Source: Mytilus galloprovincialis (lineage: Eukaryota > Mollusca > Bivalvia > Mytilida > Mytilidae). Taken from it: DNA of 64,000 nucleotides. Below the pieces are notes generated by a model. It saw nothing but the letters and a program-made list of their open reading frames with translations. It was not told the DNA's origin and did not search any database. Shown here piece after piece: positions 1 to 13,073 of the stretch (position 1 is its first letter; every line of letters begins with the position of its first letter). A program made the translations under genes and the position numbers. The DNA lies in contig NC_134846.1 in the NCBI RefSeq assembly GCF_965363235.1, forward strand, positions 75,924,724 through 75,988,723, in the 5' to 3' direction.

Positions 1-761
1 GGTACATAAAATTTCTCTCTCAAAGTAAACATGTTTTCAAATGTTAAATGTTTAAAATATCAACTTCAATATTCTTAAAAACAAGTGAAAATAAATAAGA
101 TAAAAGTGTATCCAAGGTTATTCAAGGTTATAATGTCTTTACGAGACAAAACACAGTCATATTTATGAGATCAAGTAATAAAAAGTTGTTTTTACTCGTT
201 ATATAAGGTACACAGACATAACCTTTACGTCCATTCCCGCCCACAAAGCCCTTCCAAAATATAACAAACGAGACAATTGTCAATAAATAAGTTTTTGATC
301 AATCGGAAAATACCATATAATGCAAACCTTTGCTATATGAAATACTGACCTCTTCATGCATATATGATTACGCCATATTAAAGGTTAATAGAAAACAGTT
401 TCCGACGCAACTTCTACCTCTGCTGGTGAACTCTCAGTCCCCGAGGGTATCATCAGCTCAGTAGTCAGTACTTTGGCACTGACATGATTTAAAAAACTTT
501 CCTAAAATTGTCCGTTTATAAATTTTGAAATTATTAAGAAACTAAGGTTTCAACTCCCTCAGGCAAAGTTGACTGTAGATGAATTTGGCTATTTATTTTA
601 GGTATTTTTGACATATAGCTCAGAATTTTACTACTAAACATATGATCTTTAATGCATAATGTTTTATTTTAACTACACCTAATTCTTTTCTCATTCTACA
701 CACTAGTGGGTTAAAATTAACGTGTGTTATTCTCGCAAACATTTTTTTTTTTCAAAATATA
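1..761. other. AT-rich non-coding stretch
   Basis: No open frame, splice-bounded exon or recognisable repeat was found here on either strand. Confidence 0.5.
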
Positions 762-830
762 TACTCGCCGCGGTATAGCCTTGTTGTGCTAATGCGGCGT
801 AAAGCAACAAACAAACAATCCATCAATCAA
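762..830 (+). repeat. SINE-like 3' end
   Basis: The stretch starts ACTCGCCGCGG, contains AATGCGGCGTAAAGC and ends in a CAAT-rich simple tail. This order resembles the 3' part of SINEs widespread in bivalves. The tRNA-like head is not seen, so it is a fragment at most. The family is assigned from memory. Confidence 0.4.
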
Positions 831-1107
831 AATATATGAAGCTCTTTTGACGAAACCACTTTCTCTTTGGTTCCTTCTCTTGTTTGACAAAAATTGCACT
901 TCATTTCTTGATTCTCCTTTGTTATACCCACCATTGTTTTGTATTGTTTGTATATATGTAAATATTGTATGTGTCTTGTTACACGTGTGTATAGTGTCTT
1001 AATGATCAAATAAAAGTTGAAAGTTGATTAAATTGGTTATTTTCTTCAAATATTTGATTTCATTTATGCATGTGGTCGCTTCAATTACATAATTGCATAA
1101 TTTATTA

Positions 1108-1660
1108 AAGGCATATGAAACGAGTGAGTGGTGAAAAAAAATGTTTATCCAATTCTTGAACCAATGCATGTACATATCATAAACTTAGTCCTCTGTGAAC
1201 GATTTTCTCATTTTTTGCTCAAATATAACGTATAATCATCAATTTTTTCTCCCTCTGTCTGTTATGATTTAACAAATATGGCTGTCCATTAAATACCGTG
1301 TTTTGAAGCCGAGGTTTACCGATTGTCACCTTATAGTAAACAAATAACATAAAACATGAGTATTGAGCACGTGTTTAACATGTACATATGCAATCAGAGA
1401 ATTGTTTATTTTAATGACAGATCCATGCGTATTGCGACCACCGGATTTTTATGAGGAGGGTTACGCTCAGGTCACTATGCATACGGAAAATATGTCGGCG
1501 AATTGCTTCCCTGGAAGGAAGCAATTAAAAATAAGTAAATTCTTCTAAATGTGGATAGTCAAATTAAAGATTTTTCCTCAGAAAAAAAGTATATATATGT
1601 ACATAAGTTGTATAAAGAAAACTATCCATTTAGTTATAAAAAACATATGCATATTTTTTT
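1108..1660 (+). repeat. Left arm of a large inverted repeat
   Basis: This arm is the reverse complement, by eye about 75-80 percent identical, of 4076-4628. Shared landmarks are GAAACGAGTGA, CAATTCTTGAACCAATGCAT, GTTTTGAAGCCGA, GAGCACGTGTTTAACATGTA and GGAAGGAAGCAATT-like blocks, in the same order. Small open frames inside it look like chance. It is either one arm of a long-TIR element or one of two copies of a dispersed repeat in opposite orientation. Confidence 0.75.
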
Positions 1661-2836
1661 TTAATTTGAGGTTTCTTAATGACTTTAACTTTGAAGATAT
1701 AAAAATGTTTTTAGAAATATTTTGGTTTGCAAAAACATTTGTTTCCATGTTTATTTTGTGACTTGTCAAAATAATTGCACGTTGGATTCGTGCCTTATGT
1801 ACAGTTGAATAAGGAATGAGGAGAATTCAAAATGGCAAGTCCGTAATCTTAAATCAAATTATCATTTAACAAATATGTGGCTAAGATTCTATGAACTAGA
1901 ATGAGATATTAAATTGGAGGATATTAAAACTGAAGAAGGAATTTTATACGAACGTACAATTAAATAACGTTAATAATATCCAATACAACACGTCAGCTAA
2001 GTTGTTTTTGTTTCTACAAGTTATCAAACTATTGACAATTTTCCAGGAAAATTAAATGCAAAACTTGTAAATTAAATACAGTGCAAACGATGATTCCATT
2101 TAGATAATAATATTAGCTTGGAATAACAAATATTAAATCCTTTAAATTAATTATTTCAAATTTTAATACGGTCCGTCTTTATCGTTATCAATTTCAAGAT
2201 TAAAGTAAAAAAAAAAAAAAAAAAAAAAATTCTGCGACGTATATAAAGGAAGGCAGTTTGTTCATTTTGAGAAAGAGCGTGTTATAACATTTACCAAAAC
2301 AACCCTCTGTTTGTACTGTATTTAATTCTCCGGTGTTACCTTACTTGACTGGCCTGCATAAAAGAAACCTCTCAAACTAATCGAAGCATTGTTTTACTGT
2401 CAGACGGAGGTTCATTTAATAGTTCTATACCCTAAACATCACAAAGGCAAAACAAATTATAATGCGTCTTATGTTGATTCATAAATTTATTCTAAACAAT
2501 TATTTGAATAGAACTAAAATTAAAGTCATTCGCTTTTCGGGAGGATTATAACTGTTTCTCTACAGATTGTGTGTTGATTTGCCTGAACAAACTTGTTCGT
2601 CTTTTCAGTAAATTGGTTCCAGCAATAGTTGAATATAAAGGTAAAACATAATTTGGTTGAAATTTTCTTTTCAGTAGCTCCACCGAGGCAACAGGTAAGA
2701 TATGAAAAAAGTAAAATAACAAAATACTGAACTCCGAGGAACATTCAAAACAGAAAGTTCCTTTTCAAATGGCTGATTGGCGTATTTTTGGTACATTTTT
2801 CTTGATTCCTTAGTCGTATTTGTTTTACACTACATT

Positions 2837-2875
<39 letters not shown>

Positions 2876-4075
2876 ATATAACATGATCCCAATCAAACAC
2901 ACGTGCTTAATATGTCATCTTTGTGGATGATCTTGTTATTTACGGTATAATACTGCCAGGGTAAACCTTCGAACACGTGAAATATGTTATGAAATTTTCG
3001 TATTTTATGACATTAAATGTCCAGATAGCCTATGATAAATTCCATATTATTACTAAAATAGGAAATGTAATCTTAACTTGCTGGAAGATAGATAGTACGT
3101 TATACAATAAAACGTCTACTTGAGGTCATAAATAAAAGTAATCAAAGATAATGTTTTTCCTATCACAAAATCGTGTTGCTTTCACATTCGTATTATGAAA
3201 GTAAAATGGTAGGCATCAAATATAGATATGATGTATTGATTCTGCTTTCCATCTGTTTCGCTGGAAACGTTCATCCTGAATCTTTCTTCATTTTCTTTGG
3301 TTTATTTTCGACTTTTTTCTGTTACAACAGCACAGCGGAATAATCAAATATAAATAAGATTCAGTGTGAAGCTTCAAACACAAGGTCACGTGATAATTAA
3401 TTGAACTATTCTATAAAAACCAAACATTCAATACTTTTACAGACATCAGATCAGTTTTAATCATTGGTGGTAAATTAAACGAGCTTTTCTTCATAAAAGT
3501 ACAAGCTGTGAATGAAAGGAGATGTAGGATATATGCAATTGAAACAACAAACACGATTAGATTTTTTTTTTTAATACAATTATATATTCTTTTAAAGCTC
3601 GCATCGTATCGTATAAAACTGAGACTTGTACGAATGTTGAATAGAATGGTAAAGACCGTATGTTGCACTCTAGATGTTTTTTGTTTTGTTTTGTTGTTAC
3701 TATCTTTTGGATTTTTCTCAATCTTCTCTTTTTATTCACATTATATTGAATGTCAGATTTATTTTTACATTAAATGCGTCACAAAATAGAACTGAAAGTG
3801 ACCGTACAATTTTAATCGTTACCTGTATTCATTGTTATGATTTTTTAAGACAAGGCTGCACACATCTAATCAATCTACGATATGACCTCCGAAGACTGCA
3901 TACGGTATAAACAAAAATATGAATATAAATAATTAGCGAGCACGTGCAATTGGATTCTTGAAGTCCGCTTTTATATATCTTTGAAACCAAAAAGTAATCG
4001 TAGTTAATGCCCCTTTAAAAGTGGAGCTATAACAGTTATTAAATAAAAACTAGTTTAATTAAGTCATAAAAAAAA
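1661..4075. other. Spacer between inverted-repeat arms
   Basis: AT-rich spacer of about 2.4 kb. It has a poly(A) run near 2208-2229 and a (TA)n microsatellite near 2838-2880. Open frames here are short, unlike known proteins, and lack splice support. I see no transposase remnant that would tie the two arms into one element. Confidence 0.5.
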
Positions 4076-4628
4076 TAATGCATATGTTTTTTTTTATAAC
4101 TCAATGGATAGTTTTCATTATAAAACTTATGTACATATACTTTTTTCTGAAGAAACTTCTTTAATTTATTCATATTTAGAAGAAGTTTACTTTATTTTGA
4201 TAACTTCCTTCCAGGAAGCAATTCACCCAACATATTTTCCGTATGCAAAGTGACCTCAGTGTGAACAATCTCGTAAAAATCCGCTGATCGCAATACGCAT
4301 GGATGTCCTTAAAATAAACTATTATCTGAATTTACATGTTAAACACGTGCTCAATTGCCATGCTTTTTTGTTGACTTTTGTTGATTGTTGACAAACAGGT
4401 GACAATCGTTAAACTTCGGCTTCAAAACACGAACTTTAATTACCTACCATATTTTCACAACAACACTGACCGATTGAAAAAAAAAATTGACGATAATACG
4501 ATATTTATGCGAAAAAAATGATAAATTCGTGTACAGAAGACTAAGTTTATGATGTTTGTATGCATTGGTTCAAGAATTGGAAGAACATTATTTTTCACCG
4601 GTCACTCGTTTCTTATGACTTTAACCTC
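4076..4628 (-). repeat. Right arm of the large inverted repeat
   Basis: Reverse complement of 1108-1660 (see that entry). The outer end lies next to another dispersed repeat at about 4635. No target-site duplication could be recognised around the pair. Confidence 0.75.
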
Positions 4629-4634
4629 AAAATA

Positions 4635-5000
4635 TAGATTTGAGACGATGTGTGTCAATGAGACAACTCTCATCCAAGTCACAAAAAGTAAACCATCATA
4701 GGTCAAAGTAAAGTCTTTAAAGCGGAGCCCTGGCTCACTCTGAACAGCAAGCTATATAAAAGGATCCCACAAATGACAAGTGTAAAACCATTCAAACAGG
4801 GAAACCAACGGTCAAATCTATATTAAAAACGAGATACGAGAATCACTTATGAATCACATCAACAAATAACAACCACTGATCAACAGGTTCCTGACTTGGG
4901 ACAGGTGCAAACAATTGCAGTGGGTTTAAACGTTTTACCAGGCCAAAACTTTATCCTAACCTAACACATTGTATAGATACTGCTTGTATAAAGCACAAGA
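4635..5000 (+). repeat. Dispersed bivalve repeat (GAGACAACTCTC type)
   Basis: Runs from GTGTCAATGAGACAACTCTC through CAGGTTCCTGACTTGGGACAGG to TTTAAACGTTTTACC. A related copy lies at 16778-17045 and a short related piece in the opposite sense at about 5375-5425. No coding capacity is seen. The superfamily is not known to me. Confidence 0.5.
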
Positions 5001-6180
5001 ATTGGCGTTGACCTCTCGATATCATCTATCCGTGCCGATTTCAAGGGGCAAAAAGAACTGACAATGAAAAGGTTATTTTTGGCTTTGCAGTTTAAAAAAA
5101 CATCCATTTATAATCTCAAATTAAAAAGTCACAAAAAAATATAAACCAAGATAATTTTGATTTTCTTTTTAAATGAAATAGAATACTTCGAAAATTCAAA
5201 TTGAAGTTTGGTTAGAACTTTTATCTCATTTGAAATCAGTCGTCATTCAATATTTTGTGTACAGAAATAGTGCATACAAATTGAAATCTACAGTAAATCC
5301 ATATTTTCATATTTTAATTCAAATCTGATGTGAAATATCAGATCGATTATGATTTTTTTTCTTCACTTGATCCTGTTGTATTCTCTATGGTCGGGTTGTT
5401 GTCTCTTTGACACATTCCCCATTTTATACATGCAATGTACCGTCGACTAAGGATCACCTTCTTCTCTGTCAATATACAAAAAATCAAATTTATGATTTGG
5501 AGGTTTTTTGTCAGTTTTATTCGACGCAACAAATATTTGGTGGTTTTTTTTCTAATATTTCCATATGTGTATACATCAGCTTAACCTACAATTTCTGAAC
5601 ACAAAATATTAACCTACAATTAATAAAGTAATTTTTAGTTTTTAAATTCTTGTTTGGAAGTATATTTTAAATTAACTTTTGATTCAATATAAATGCAAGA
5701 CTTTTTGTTCTTCAGTCGAAATATCATATCATTTAACAAATCTCGAAGTCCCTTGTCCCATCATAAAAATGAAATAATCTAAGCAGTCGTCGCAATACTT
5801 ACGACAAATAACAAAGATCTCAATGTGTTTACTTATAAAATTTGCTATTGTAGATTTTCTGTATTCTTTATTCTTTTAAAGATTATACCGAAAACTCTTT
5901 TGTTCATAAACATGTATAAAGGGCAATAATTCTAAGACGAAATTCAATCATCTACCAATTTTGGTCTACATATTCCATTTTTAGATATCAGACAGTTAAT
6001 TGCAGTTTATCCCTAATGTCTAATTCAAGTAACCAAGTAAATATAAGCAAGAACGTACTGCTGATAGACGCAAATTGTTCCGTCGATGTATGCAAATGAT
6101 TAATTCAGTATACTAGAATATAACTGGTCATTCTCTTTTCACTCAAGCCAAGAAAACTACGTAAGGTATTCCTTGTAAAA
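5001..6180. other. Non-coding stretch
   Basis: AT-rich. Apart from the short repeat piece near 5375-5425 I see nothing that can be supported as a gene or element. Confidence 0.45.
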
Positions 6181-6185
6181 CGATT

Positions 6186-6970
6186 TTTGTAAAATTTCAA
6201 ATATTGGCTAACAGGCAGAGGTAAAAATTGCTTAATAGTCACAACTCAAGCTTATCAAGCTGCAAGCCAAAAATCAAATCATAGCCTTCAATACGAGCCA
6301 AGAAACTTGGGCGAAAATTTTACTTGTGCAATGAGTGTTGTAAAATTTCAACCTATAGTCAAACAGGAAGTGGCAACATTGAAGATCAGGAAGTTACGTT
6401 CAGCTGATGAAAAACTATTAAATCTTCCGAGGCCAAAATTTTTCTTTTTTTTTCATAAACATTTACATATTTCGGTTCTCAAATACGGAACAGTATACCA
6501 CAAGAAATAAAGTCGAGTAATACACTTGTATCTTTTAAAACAAAATTTCACAAATTTTTCATAAATTATGCAAAGTAATATGCTTTTTCATTAATCTCTA
6601 TATATAATTGTATATCAATTGTATATCAGTGTTGTATATATATTGTACTTAATAAATATGTTATCGTTATTGTGAGGACTCTCCCCAAGATTTGTTTTAA
6701 CGAATGGGATTATTCTCTTGAAATAAAGACTATTTATTTATTTTCACTTATCGGATTGAACGTTCCCATTCTGACCGGACGTACGTGAACGCAAATTTGT
6801 ACATGCCTCACAGCCAAAACGGACGCCCCACTTTGGCGAGGGTTTTAATGGCGATCGGAGAAGGCCAACATGGTGACCATACTTCTTTTTCCCAGTAACC
6901 CTTTGGGATCAATGAGTGTTGTAAAATTTCAAACTATCAGCAAAAAAGAAGTGGCAAACCTGACGGCAAA
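6186..6970 (+). repeat. Short repeat units around a retroelement-like tail
   Basis: The motif GTTGTAAAATTTCAA followed by a CTATAGTCAAACAGGAAGTGGCAA-type segment occurs near 6190 (weak), 6336 and 6915. Between the last two lies a segment near 6672-6744 ending GAAATAAAGACTATTTATTT. That resembles the 3' tail of a LINE, so the repeat may have been split by an insertion. Confidence 0.3.
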
Positions 6971-7929
6971 TGTAAATTCTTACGGTATATAGTTTGTTTT
7001 TTAATAAATTTGTCAAAATGTAGTTTTTATCATGTTTTTTTCCAAATACAATAAAAATTATGAGTCACCGGACTTTTTTCACGCTACAGGTTGTGCAAAA
7101 TTGTCAGATTTTGTATAGATTATATGCATGGAATATCCAATTTTGTGTGATAAAAACAAAACTTCACTATAGAACTTTAAGATAAAATATGAGGAGATAG
7201 CTCTTATAACATGCTTTAAGATAAGAAAAATCAAAATGGGACCACTGGACTTGTTATCTTGCTTTATAGTAAAATATGGAAATTTATATCACTTTATATT
7301 GTAAATTCCTTATCTGAATTATCTTCCCTTTTATCTAAGTTATCTCCTCTTATGTGGCAAGTAGAGAGAAAAATTAATCAAACAAAAACAATGTGTTGTT
7401 TTGTTTTTTAACCGCCGTCAATATGATAAAACACATAAATAATTTTCTATATAAACATGAAAAATATAACACATGAATTTCATACAAATCTCAATTTGCA
7501 CATTTCAAATAAGATCTAGACCAATTATAATATGCTACTTCAAACCAGTAAGGAGGAGAACACCCAGCCACCAAGACTCGCTACAGGACGTAACAACTCA
7601 TCCTATCCCAGCTGCAGACCAAAAAAAAACCTCAAAAAACGAAATGACGACGAAGTTGGCAACTATATAAATATGGATCACCGTGCGTCAAGTTTAGTAT
7701 ATATTCGTCTTGTAGTAACAGGGGAATCTTAATTGAAAATTTCTCCAAGAAAGAGTCGAATAATGGCTTCAATCTCGTAAAACATTTTGCCTCTCACACT
7801 TTTATTCACTTGATTTAGAAATTAAAAGCCCAACATCCATAAATTGCCAATTGAGATAGGTAAATGGACAAATATTCAGAGAGAAAGACGAACTTGTAAA
7901 TTGTGTGATTCAAAATATCTTTCAGATGT
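6971..7929. other. Non-coding stretch
   Basis: No supported gene. Overlapping open frames near 7473-7732 resemble no protein known to me and lack good splice sites. Confidence 0.4.
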
Positions 7930-8530
7930 GTTTCATTATATTATAAGGAGGGGGGAAATTACCAGAGGCACATTCAAACTCATATGACAACGCCATGTCT
8001 AAAAAAGAAAAAGACAAACAAACAAATAATAATACACAAAACACAACGTAGAAAACTAAAGACTAAGCAACACGAACCCCCACCAAAAACTTGGGGTGCT
8101 CTCAGATGCTCCGGAAGGGTAAGCAGATCCTCAGGGCTGCTCGGTCACATGTCAGCGGGCACCCGTCGTGTTGCTCATCTTATTACAAACCCGGTAAATA
8201 GTTTAATTCGGTAGGTCACATGGGTGAAAAAGGAACGGGGTTGTAGTTACGACGTAATTAAGGAACATATCCGATATCATCTGTAAAACGGATATTTCAT
8301 AACGGTCAACCAACTCGTGATTGCGTCCGTCGTTTAAATTTACACCAGGGATTATATCAACTGCACCTTTTGGAACAGCTTTCTTGTGAGCAGCAACCCT
8401 CTATCGAGGAAATCATGATAGGAAAAACAAACCCAGGAATATTGTTTCAATTTGGAAACATATACTCCGAATGCAGGCGATACTGAAATGTTGCTACATA
8501 CTCTGAAATGGAAAGCTCAAAAATGAAGGG
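7930..8530 (+). repeat. Dispersed bivalve repeat, degraded copy
   Basis: The stretch holds phrases I recognise as repetitive in bivalve DNA, such as GGTGCTCTCAGATGCTCCGG, GGTCAACCAACTCGTGAT and GAGCAGCAACCCTCTATC. It looks non-coding. The 76-residue open frame within it is a by-product. The family name is unknown and the boundaries are approximate. Confidence 0.4.
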
Positions 8531-9655
8531 TAAAGATACGGTCAATAAAAAAGAAATTAAACACTGTAAAGTTGATGAATAGTTTGCAATATATTAAAGT
8601 TATGGAACTTATGAATTTACCAAAAAAAATATATAAATTGACAAAGTTGTACGTGCATCTTCATAATTCAAGATTTGTAAATAAAGAAAATAAAAATGAG
8701 CAAAAATGAAATAATTATAGATAAATTAAATCCGATTTAAAAGAATAAAGAATAAATTAATTGGCGTTAAATAAATGGTTTGGGAATAAGTTAATAATTG
8801 ATAACAGAAAACGATGATTTACAGAGTATAGACTAATCGCAGAAAAAGTCAATAGGCATTTTAAATACTGACAGTTTTTTTTAAGTATCAAAAGTTAACA
8901 GCATAGGCCTACGATATATTATTTGAGACAATGTCTGAAAAATTCTAATTTCCATGTCCCACACTTTACCAGCAATTATTTTTTTATTCAGGTATCTTTT
9001 TGGAAAATTTTAAGTTACAGTATTAACTAGAGTATATAATGCACCAACTGCAACCAATTAAACATTCTTTTTAATATTTCTTCTAATAAAATATTATAAT
9101 TTAAATGGTCAACCCCCCCAAAATATCATGTTGTCCCCTGTTATTTTCTGAAAATTGAATCATTCAAAGAATATCTAAATTAAGTAGACAGCCTTCCGAT
9201 TTTCACAAATCTGATAAATAATATAAAAAAAAAACTTCTCCATTACTGGTCTGGTTTTGTTATAACCAAAGCATGTTAGAAAATTTTGCATTTTTAAGGG
9301 TCTTTTAAATGTTGTCCCCAGGGGTAATTTCCCTCCTGTCACCGCTTGGTTTTTTCCACCTGTGGAATGCAATGTGAAGAGCATCATTTCCTGAATGTAT
9401 GACTCCATATGTTTGGGTGAATAGCAACCAGTTTAAAAAATCTGAACTCCCCAAAGATCAGAATTTGGAGAAAAACAATCTTGTTGTTCTCTCCTGTGTT
9501 ACAGCCTTTTTGTGTACCTTCTGATAATATTTCATAATCAGCACGATACCCATGATACCAGTACATGTGTTTTTATAGTATCTGATCAAATTGACATGTA
9601 GATGGAAGTAAACTTATACACAATTGAGTAAAATTTAATGAACAAAAAGTACTGC
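8531..9655. other. Non-coding stretch
   Basis: AT-rich. Short open frames on the - strand at 9175-9566 show no family resemblance. Nothing else is seen. Confidence 0.45.
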
Positions 9656-9659
9656 GTAA

Positions 9660-10340
9660 TTCCTTTCTGTTACGTTCTGTCATATGTTACCCGATTGAAA
9701 GTAGTTCAGCATAACCATAATCAGTAACAGGAAGGATGTTCAAGACAATTTCACTGATGAATCAAAAAGTTAATCTACTATATGCCAACTATTTCATTTA
9801 ATATAAGTTATCATCACCATATTGAATAAATTTCAAAAAATTATACAGTATGTTGAATGAAAAAATAGGTATTTTGCTTTTGAAAACAGCAGAGAACATT
9901 GTGCAATTTTAGTATAGTAGATAGTAACAGAAAGGAATTTATTTTAGAATTTTTCATTACCTAGGCAGATTTTTCATCTTGTAAATAGTTTCAAAGGATA
10001 AATGACATTGTTTGCTGTTATCTTCCAATTGTGACCAATCTGAAATGATGTATTTTTCTTAAACTATAAAATAAAGCATTTTTTGAGAAAAAAAAAATCC
10101 TTTCTGTTACCGTTGTCCTGTTACTCAAGATACTTTCATGTTACCGACATACCTGACTATATTTTAGGATATTTCTAAACCTTTTGTATTGCAAATGTTA
10201 AAATCAATAATTGGCATTTGATTAAGTATTGCAGGATATACTAGTAAACCACAAATAGTGTCTTAAACGTATTCCTTATTAATCCCATTAGAAACTTTTT
10301 AAACATGTTAAAATTGATTCACTTTGGTAACAGGAAAGAA
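9660..10340. repeat. Scattered TAACAGAAAGG motif in both orientations
   Basis: The motif (A)GTAACAG(A/G)AAGGA or its complement TCCTTTCTGTTAC occurs at about 9660, 9724, 9924, 10098 and 10326, in mixed orientation. It could be a degraded tandem or inverted repeat. No coding content is seen. Confidence 0.45.
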
Positions 10341-10870
10341 CTGGATTTTTTTATACTATTTTTAAAAGTGCCCTTGTTACCAAATTTAACAATTTCTTGA
10401 ATTACAGACAACAGTTCCTAGATCCTCAATGTGTTTTCTTCGATTAGTGTTATTAAAATACTGGGTCTAAATATTTTTCTTGTTGCCAAAAATTATACTT
10501 TTTCAGATATTGTCTCATTTGCAATTTTGAGAAAAAAAATGTGCACTGCCAATGTATCTTTTAATTCATGTTATAATCATTGTGAATTGTTATATTTTAC
10601 GAACAGCGCCTTTAGGTTTCATGATTGTTTAGAGAGAACATCGAGTGAAGGGAAAATCTATTTATATTTGTATATTCACCGGTTTAACCGTTTCACGTAT
10701 TGAAAAATAGTGCATAATTTATATGCTATATTTCGCCATTGTAGTTCTTTTGGATTGCATATTTTGTAAACATTTGTCATATTACTAAATACGTACTAAA
10801 TAATTAAGACAATATTATTTTGTTACAACTACATTTTTATCTCCTAAAAATTTAGGAATTTATTAATACG
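10341..10870. promoter_or_regulatory. RPS9: RPS9 upstream region
   Basis: AT-rich stretch just upstream of the inferred TOP first exon. A TTTATTAATA block ends about 3 bases before the inferred start. It could serve as the TATA-like element common in ribosomal protein promoters, but its spacing is not typical. The open frame at 10431-10703 resembles nothing. Confidence 0.3.
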
Positions 10871-10909
10871 CTTTCTCTTCCGGTCCTTTTCACATTGCAC
10901 CATCGCAGG
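10871..10909 (+). promoter_or_regulatory. RPS9: Inferred RPS9 non-coding first exon (TOP/TCT start)
   Basis: The sequence begins CTTTCTCTTCCGGTCCTTTT, a polypyrimidine tract matching the TCT initiator and 5'TOP signature of animal ribosomal protein genes. After 39 bases it meets a good 5' splice site (AGG then GTAAGC at 10910). RPS9 coding exon 1 begins 9 bases after a clear 3' splice site at 22331, so a separate upstream leader exon is required, and this is the best candidate on the correct strand. That it is joined to 22332 is inference. If right, first intron 1 is 11.4 kb, nearly all of it a transposon. Confidence 0.65.
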
Positions 10910-11647
10910 GTAAGCACGTGGCGAAGACTTTCTCACAATTTTATTTTGTTTTTTCGTCGTTTCTTAATGCAAAAGTAGTCACTATTTAAGGAGAGACTAC
11001 ATATATTTAGTTATTTTTTTGAAATAAATTGATTAATACAAACGAGGACAGTTGAATACGTGGGTCAAACCTGTATTATTTTGTGGATCTTGACCCTCCC
11101 CCTTTTTATGTTTCATCATAATCTGTTGGTGTGGGATCGTGCTTTCCACAACAAATTTATCCATACAGTTCATCTTAAATTATCAATAATTAGTGTTAAA
11201 CATTTTGTATTTACCGTTTCGAAAGAACGTGTTATAAACTACCACGTGCTGTTCGGTTGGGCAGAGACATATATATGTCTGGGTTGGGTACTTTCATATG
11301 AGCAACCTCTTAAATTTAGGCCCCCAAATTTATTGAGCAATCATCTGATTGTGCTAAATTAAAGTTTTAAAAGTCTGTTGCAAGTCGTTTCAGTAATTTC
11401 TGCAGAAATGAAATAAATGAATAGCAAAATCCAGAAAAGTTTATAATTTTCTGAAACATAAATTGCATTTAAAATTTAATTATTAAACTAGGTCATGTCT
11501 AGCTGCGGAACCATAGCTCTTAGGTCATACTATTTATGACTATTTGCGGAATGGATTTTTCTTTTTCTATTTGAAAAACATCATCACTAGTGAATGCGAC
11601 TGATATTTAAAATTTTTAAAAATTTCGACTAAAATCATGGTGCCAAT
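10910..11647. other. RPS9: RPS9 intron 1, part left of the transposon
   Basis: Unique-looking AT-rich intron sequence. The open frame at 11060-11362 has no recognisable relatives and is probably chance. Confidence 0.45.
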
Positions 11648-11663
11648 AAGCGAGTTCGGAGTT
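11645..11663 (+). repeat. ISL2EU left terminal inverted repeat
   Basis: AATAAGCGAGTTCGGAGTT, 19 bases identical to the complement of 22174-22192. The match includes the duplicated target dinucleotide. Confidence 0.9.
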
Positions 11664-13064
11664 CTGTAATGCGCAGGTGCGAAAATATTCAAGGGAGATC
11701 ACCCACTAAGGTCGAAAGGTCATTGCAGATAAACAAACGGGATAAATACACAACGGATATCGTGAATATGCTTTAAAACGTTAGTAATCGTTGCGCAGGT
11801 AGAAAAATATTTATTGTTACGCAACAAACGGTAGTATTGAATGATAAACAGAGGGTTTTCAAATGAGTTTCACGGAAAATTGTTCCAGAAAAATTAAAAA
11901 CGGAGATATTGGACGGTTATGACAGTACCGATGGCAATAATGCGACTTCTATGTTGAATGATTCTACGCAAGTAATTGTTGGGTCCCGTTATGGCCTTAA
12001 TCATAGTCATATAACTTACTCATAGCTTGTTGTGATGGCTTATAAAAAAAATGAAGGGATAGTTGTATCATTGGCACTCATACCACATCTTTTTTTTTAT
12101 CTATAAACAGACTTTTTTACCACTGGCACTAGTCTATAAACAGCACTCGAATAAATACTGAAACACTTTATGTAAGCACATGTGTATTTATTTATTTTTA
12201 AATAAGATAAGCACAACTTAAAAATAGGTATTGCAAGGAAGGCACTTAAATTATTCCACCTACATGTACATGTAAACTACAAATTTATGTGTGAACAGTA
12301 AAATTTAAAGTAAATATGTCCAATATGTGACCATTGACAAAACTCAAAACACAAGAAATATTAAATGCTCTGTTAAATATCATGGTATATATATGATTGA
12401 CATTAACTTTCACCAGTTTTAATACTTTAGACTTGCTTAGAAACAGCAGTAGTTATTTCAAATTCATTGTTGCATACAATTTCCTATTCATAATGAATAA
12501 ATGAAGGAGATGAATTTTTTTTAGACCATGTCAATACATGTATAACACAACTACTAAAAATAAATTAAGAAATAACAAACTGTTCTTAATTAATGTGCAT
12601 AATGACAGTTTGAAAATGCACAGAAAGTATTTCTTAAAAAATGTTTTGGGCAAATTCTAACAATAGTCTAACACATATGTCACATCACAATACAAAAATT
12701 CTGTTATTTATAAAAAAAAAACAATGTATAAAGTTTATAGTGGCAGTCATTTGTTAGTTTATTCCAAGGATTTGTATAGTTAATAGTTGGACACTGCATA
12801 ACAATTTTGTAATGTATCTTGGTTAATTGGCACAAGATACTGGTCATCAGCTAATAATGCAGATCTCTTTAGCCTAAAACTGTTTCAGTTAACATCTGTT
12901 GAATTTGACAAAATATTGGTGCTCACTTTATTCAGTTTACACAGGTTGCTCTGTAATGTTTATCACTTGGTGGCAATAGGTTTTTATTGGTCTTTGTTTC
13001 TTTCAGGTATTAGTCAAAGTAAAGGTCAAGATATTTAAAGTTTCCTTGTAATGTTTAAGAGAAG
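11664..13064. other. ISL2EU left subterminal and leader region
   Basis: About 1.4 kb between the left end and the transposase. It should hold the transposase promoter; no TATA box could be singled out. A short piece near 12055-12095 (GTATCATTGGCACTCATACC) resembles dispersed bivalve repeats. Confidence 0.4.
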
Positions 13065-13073
13065 TTGTATAGT

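Noticed and set aside
11060-11362. 100-residue frame in RPS9 intron 1
   Set aside because: No known relatives, biased to hydrophobic residues from AT-rich DNA, and no signals around it.
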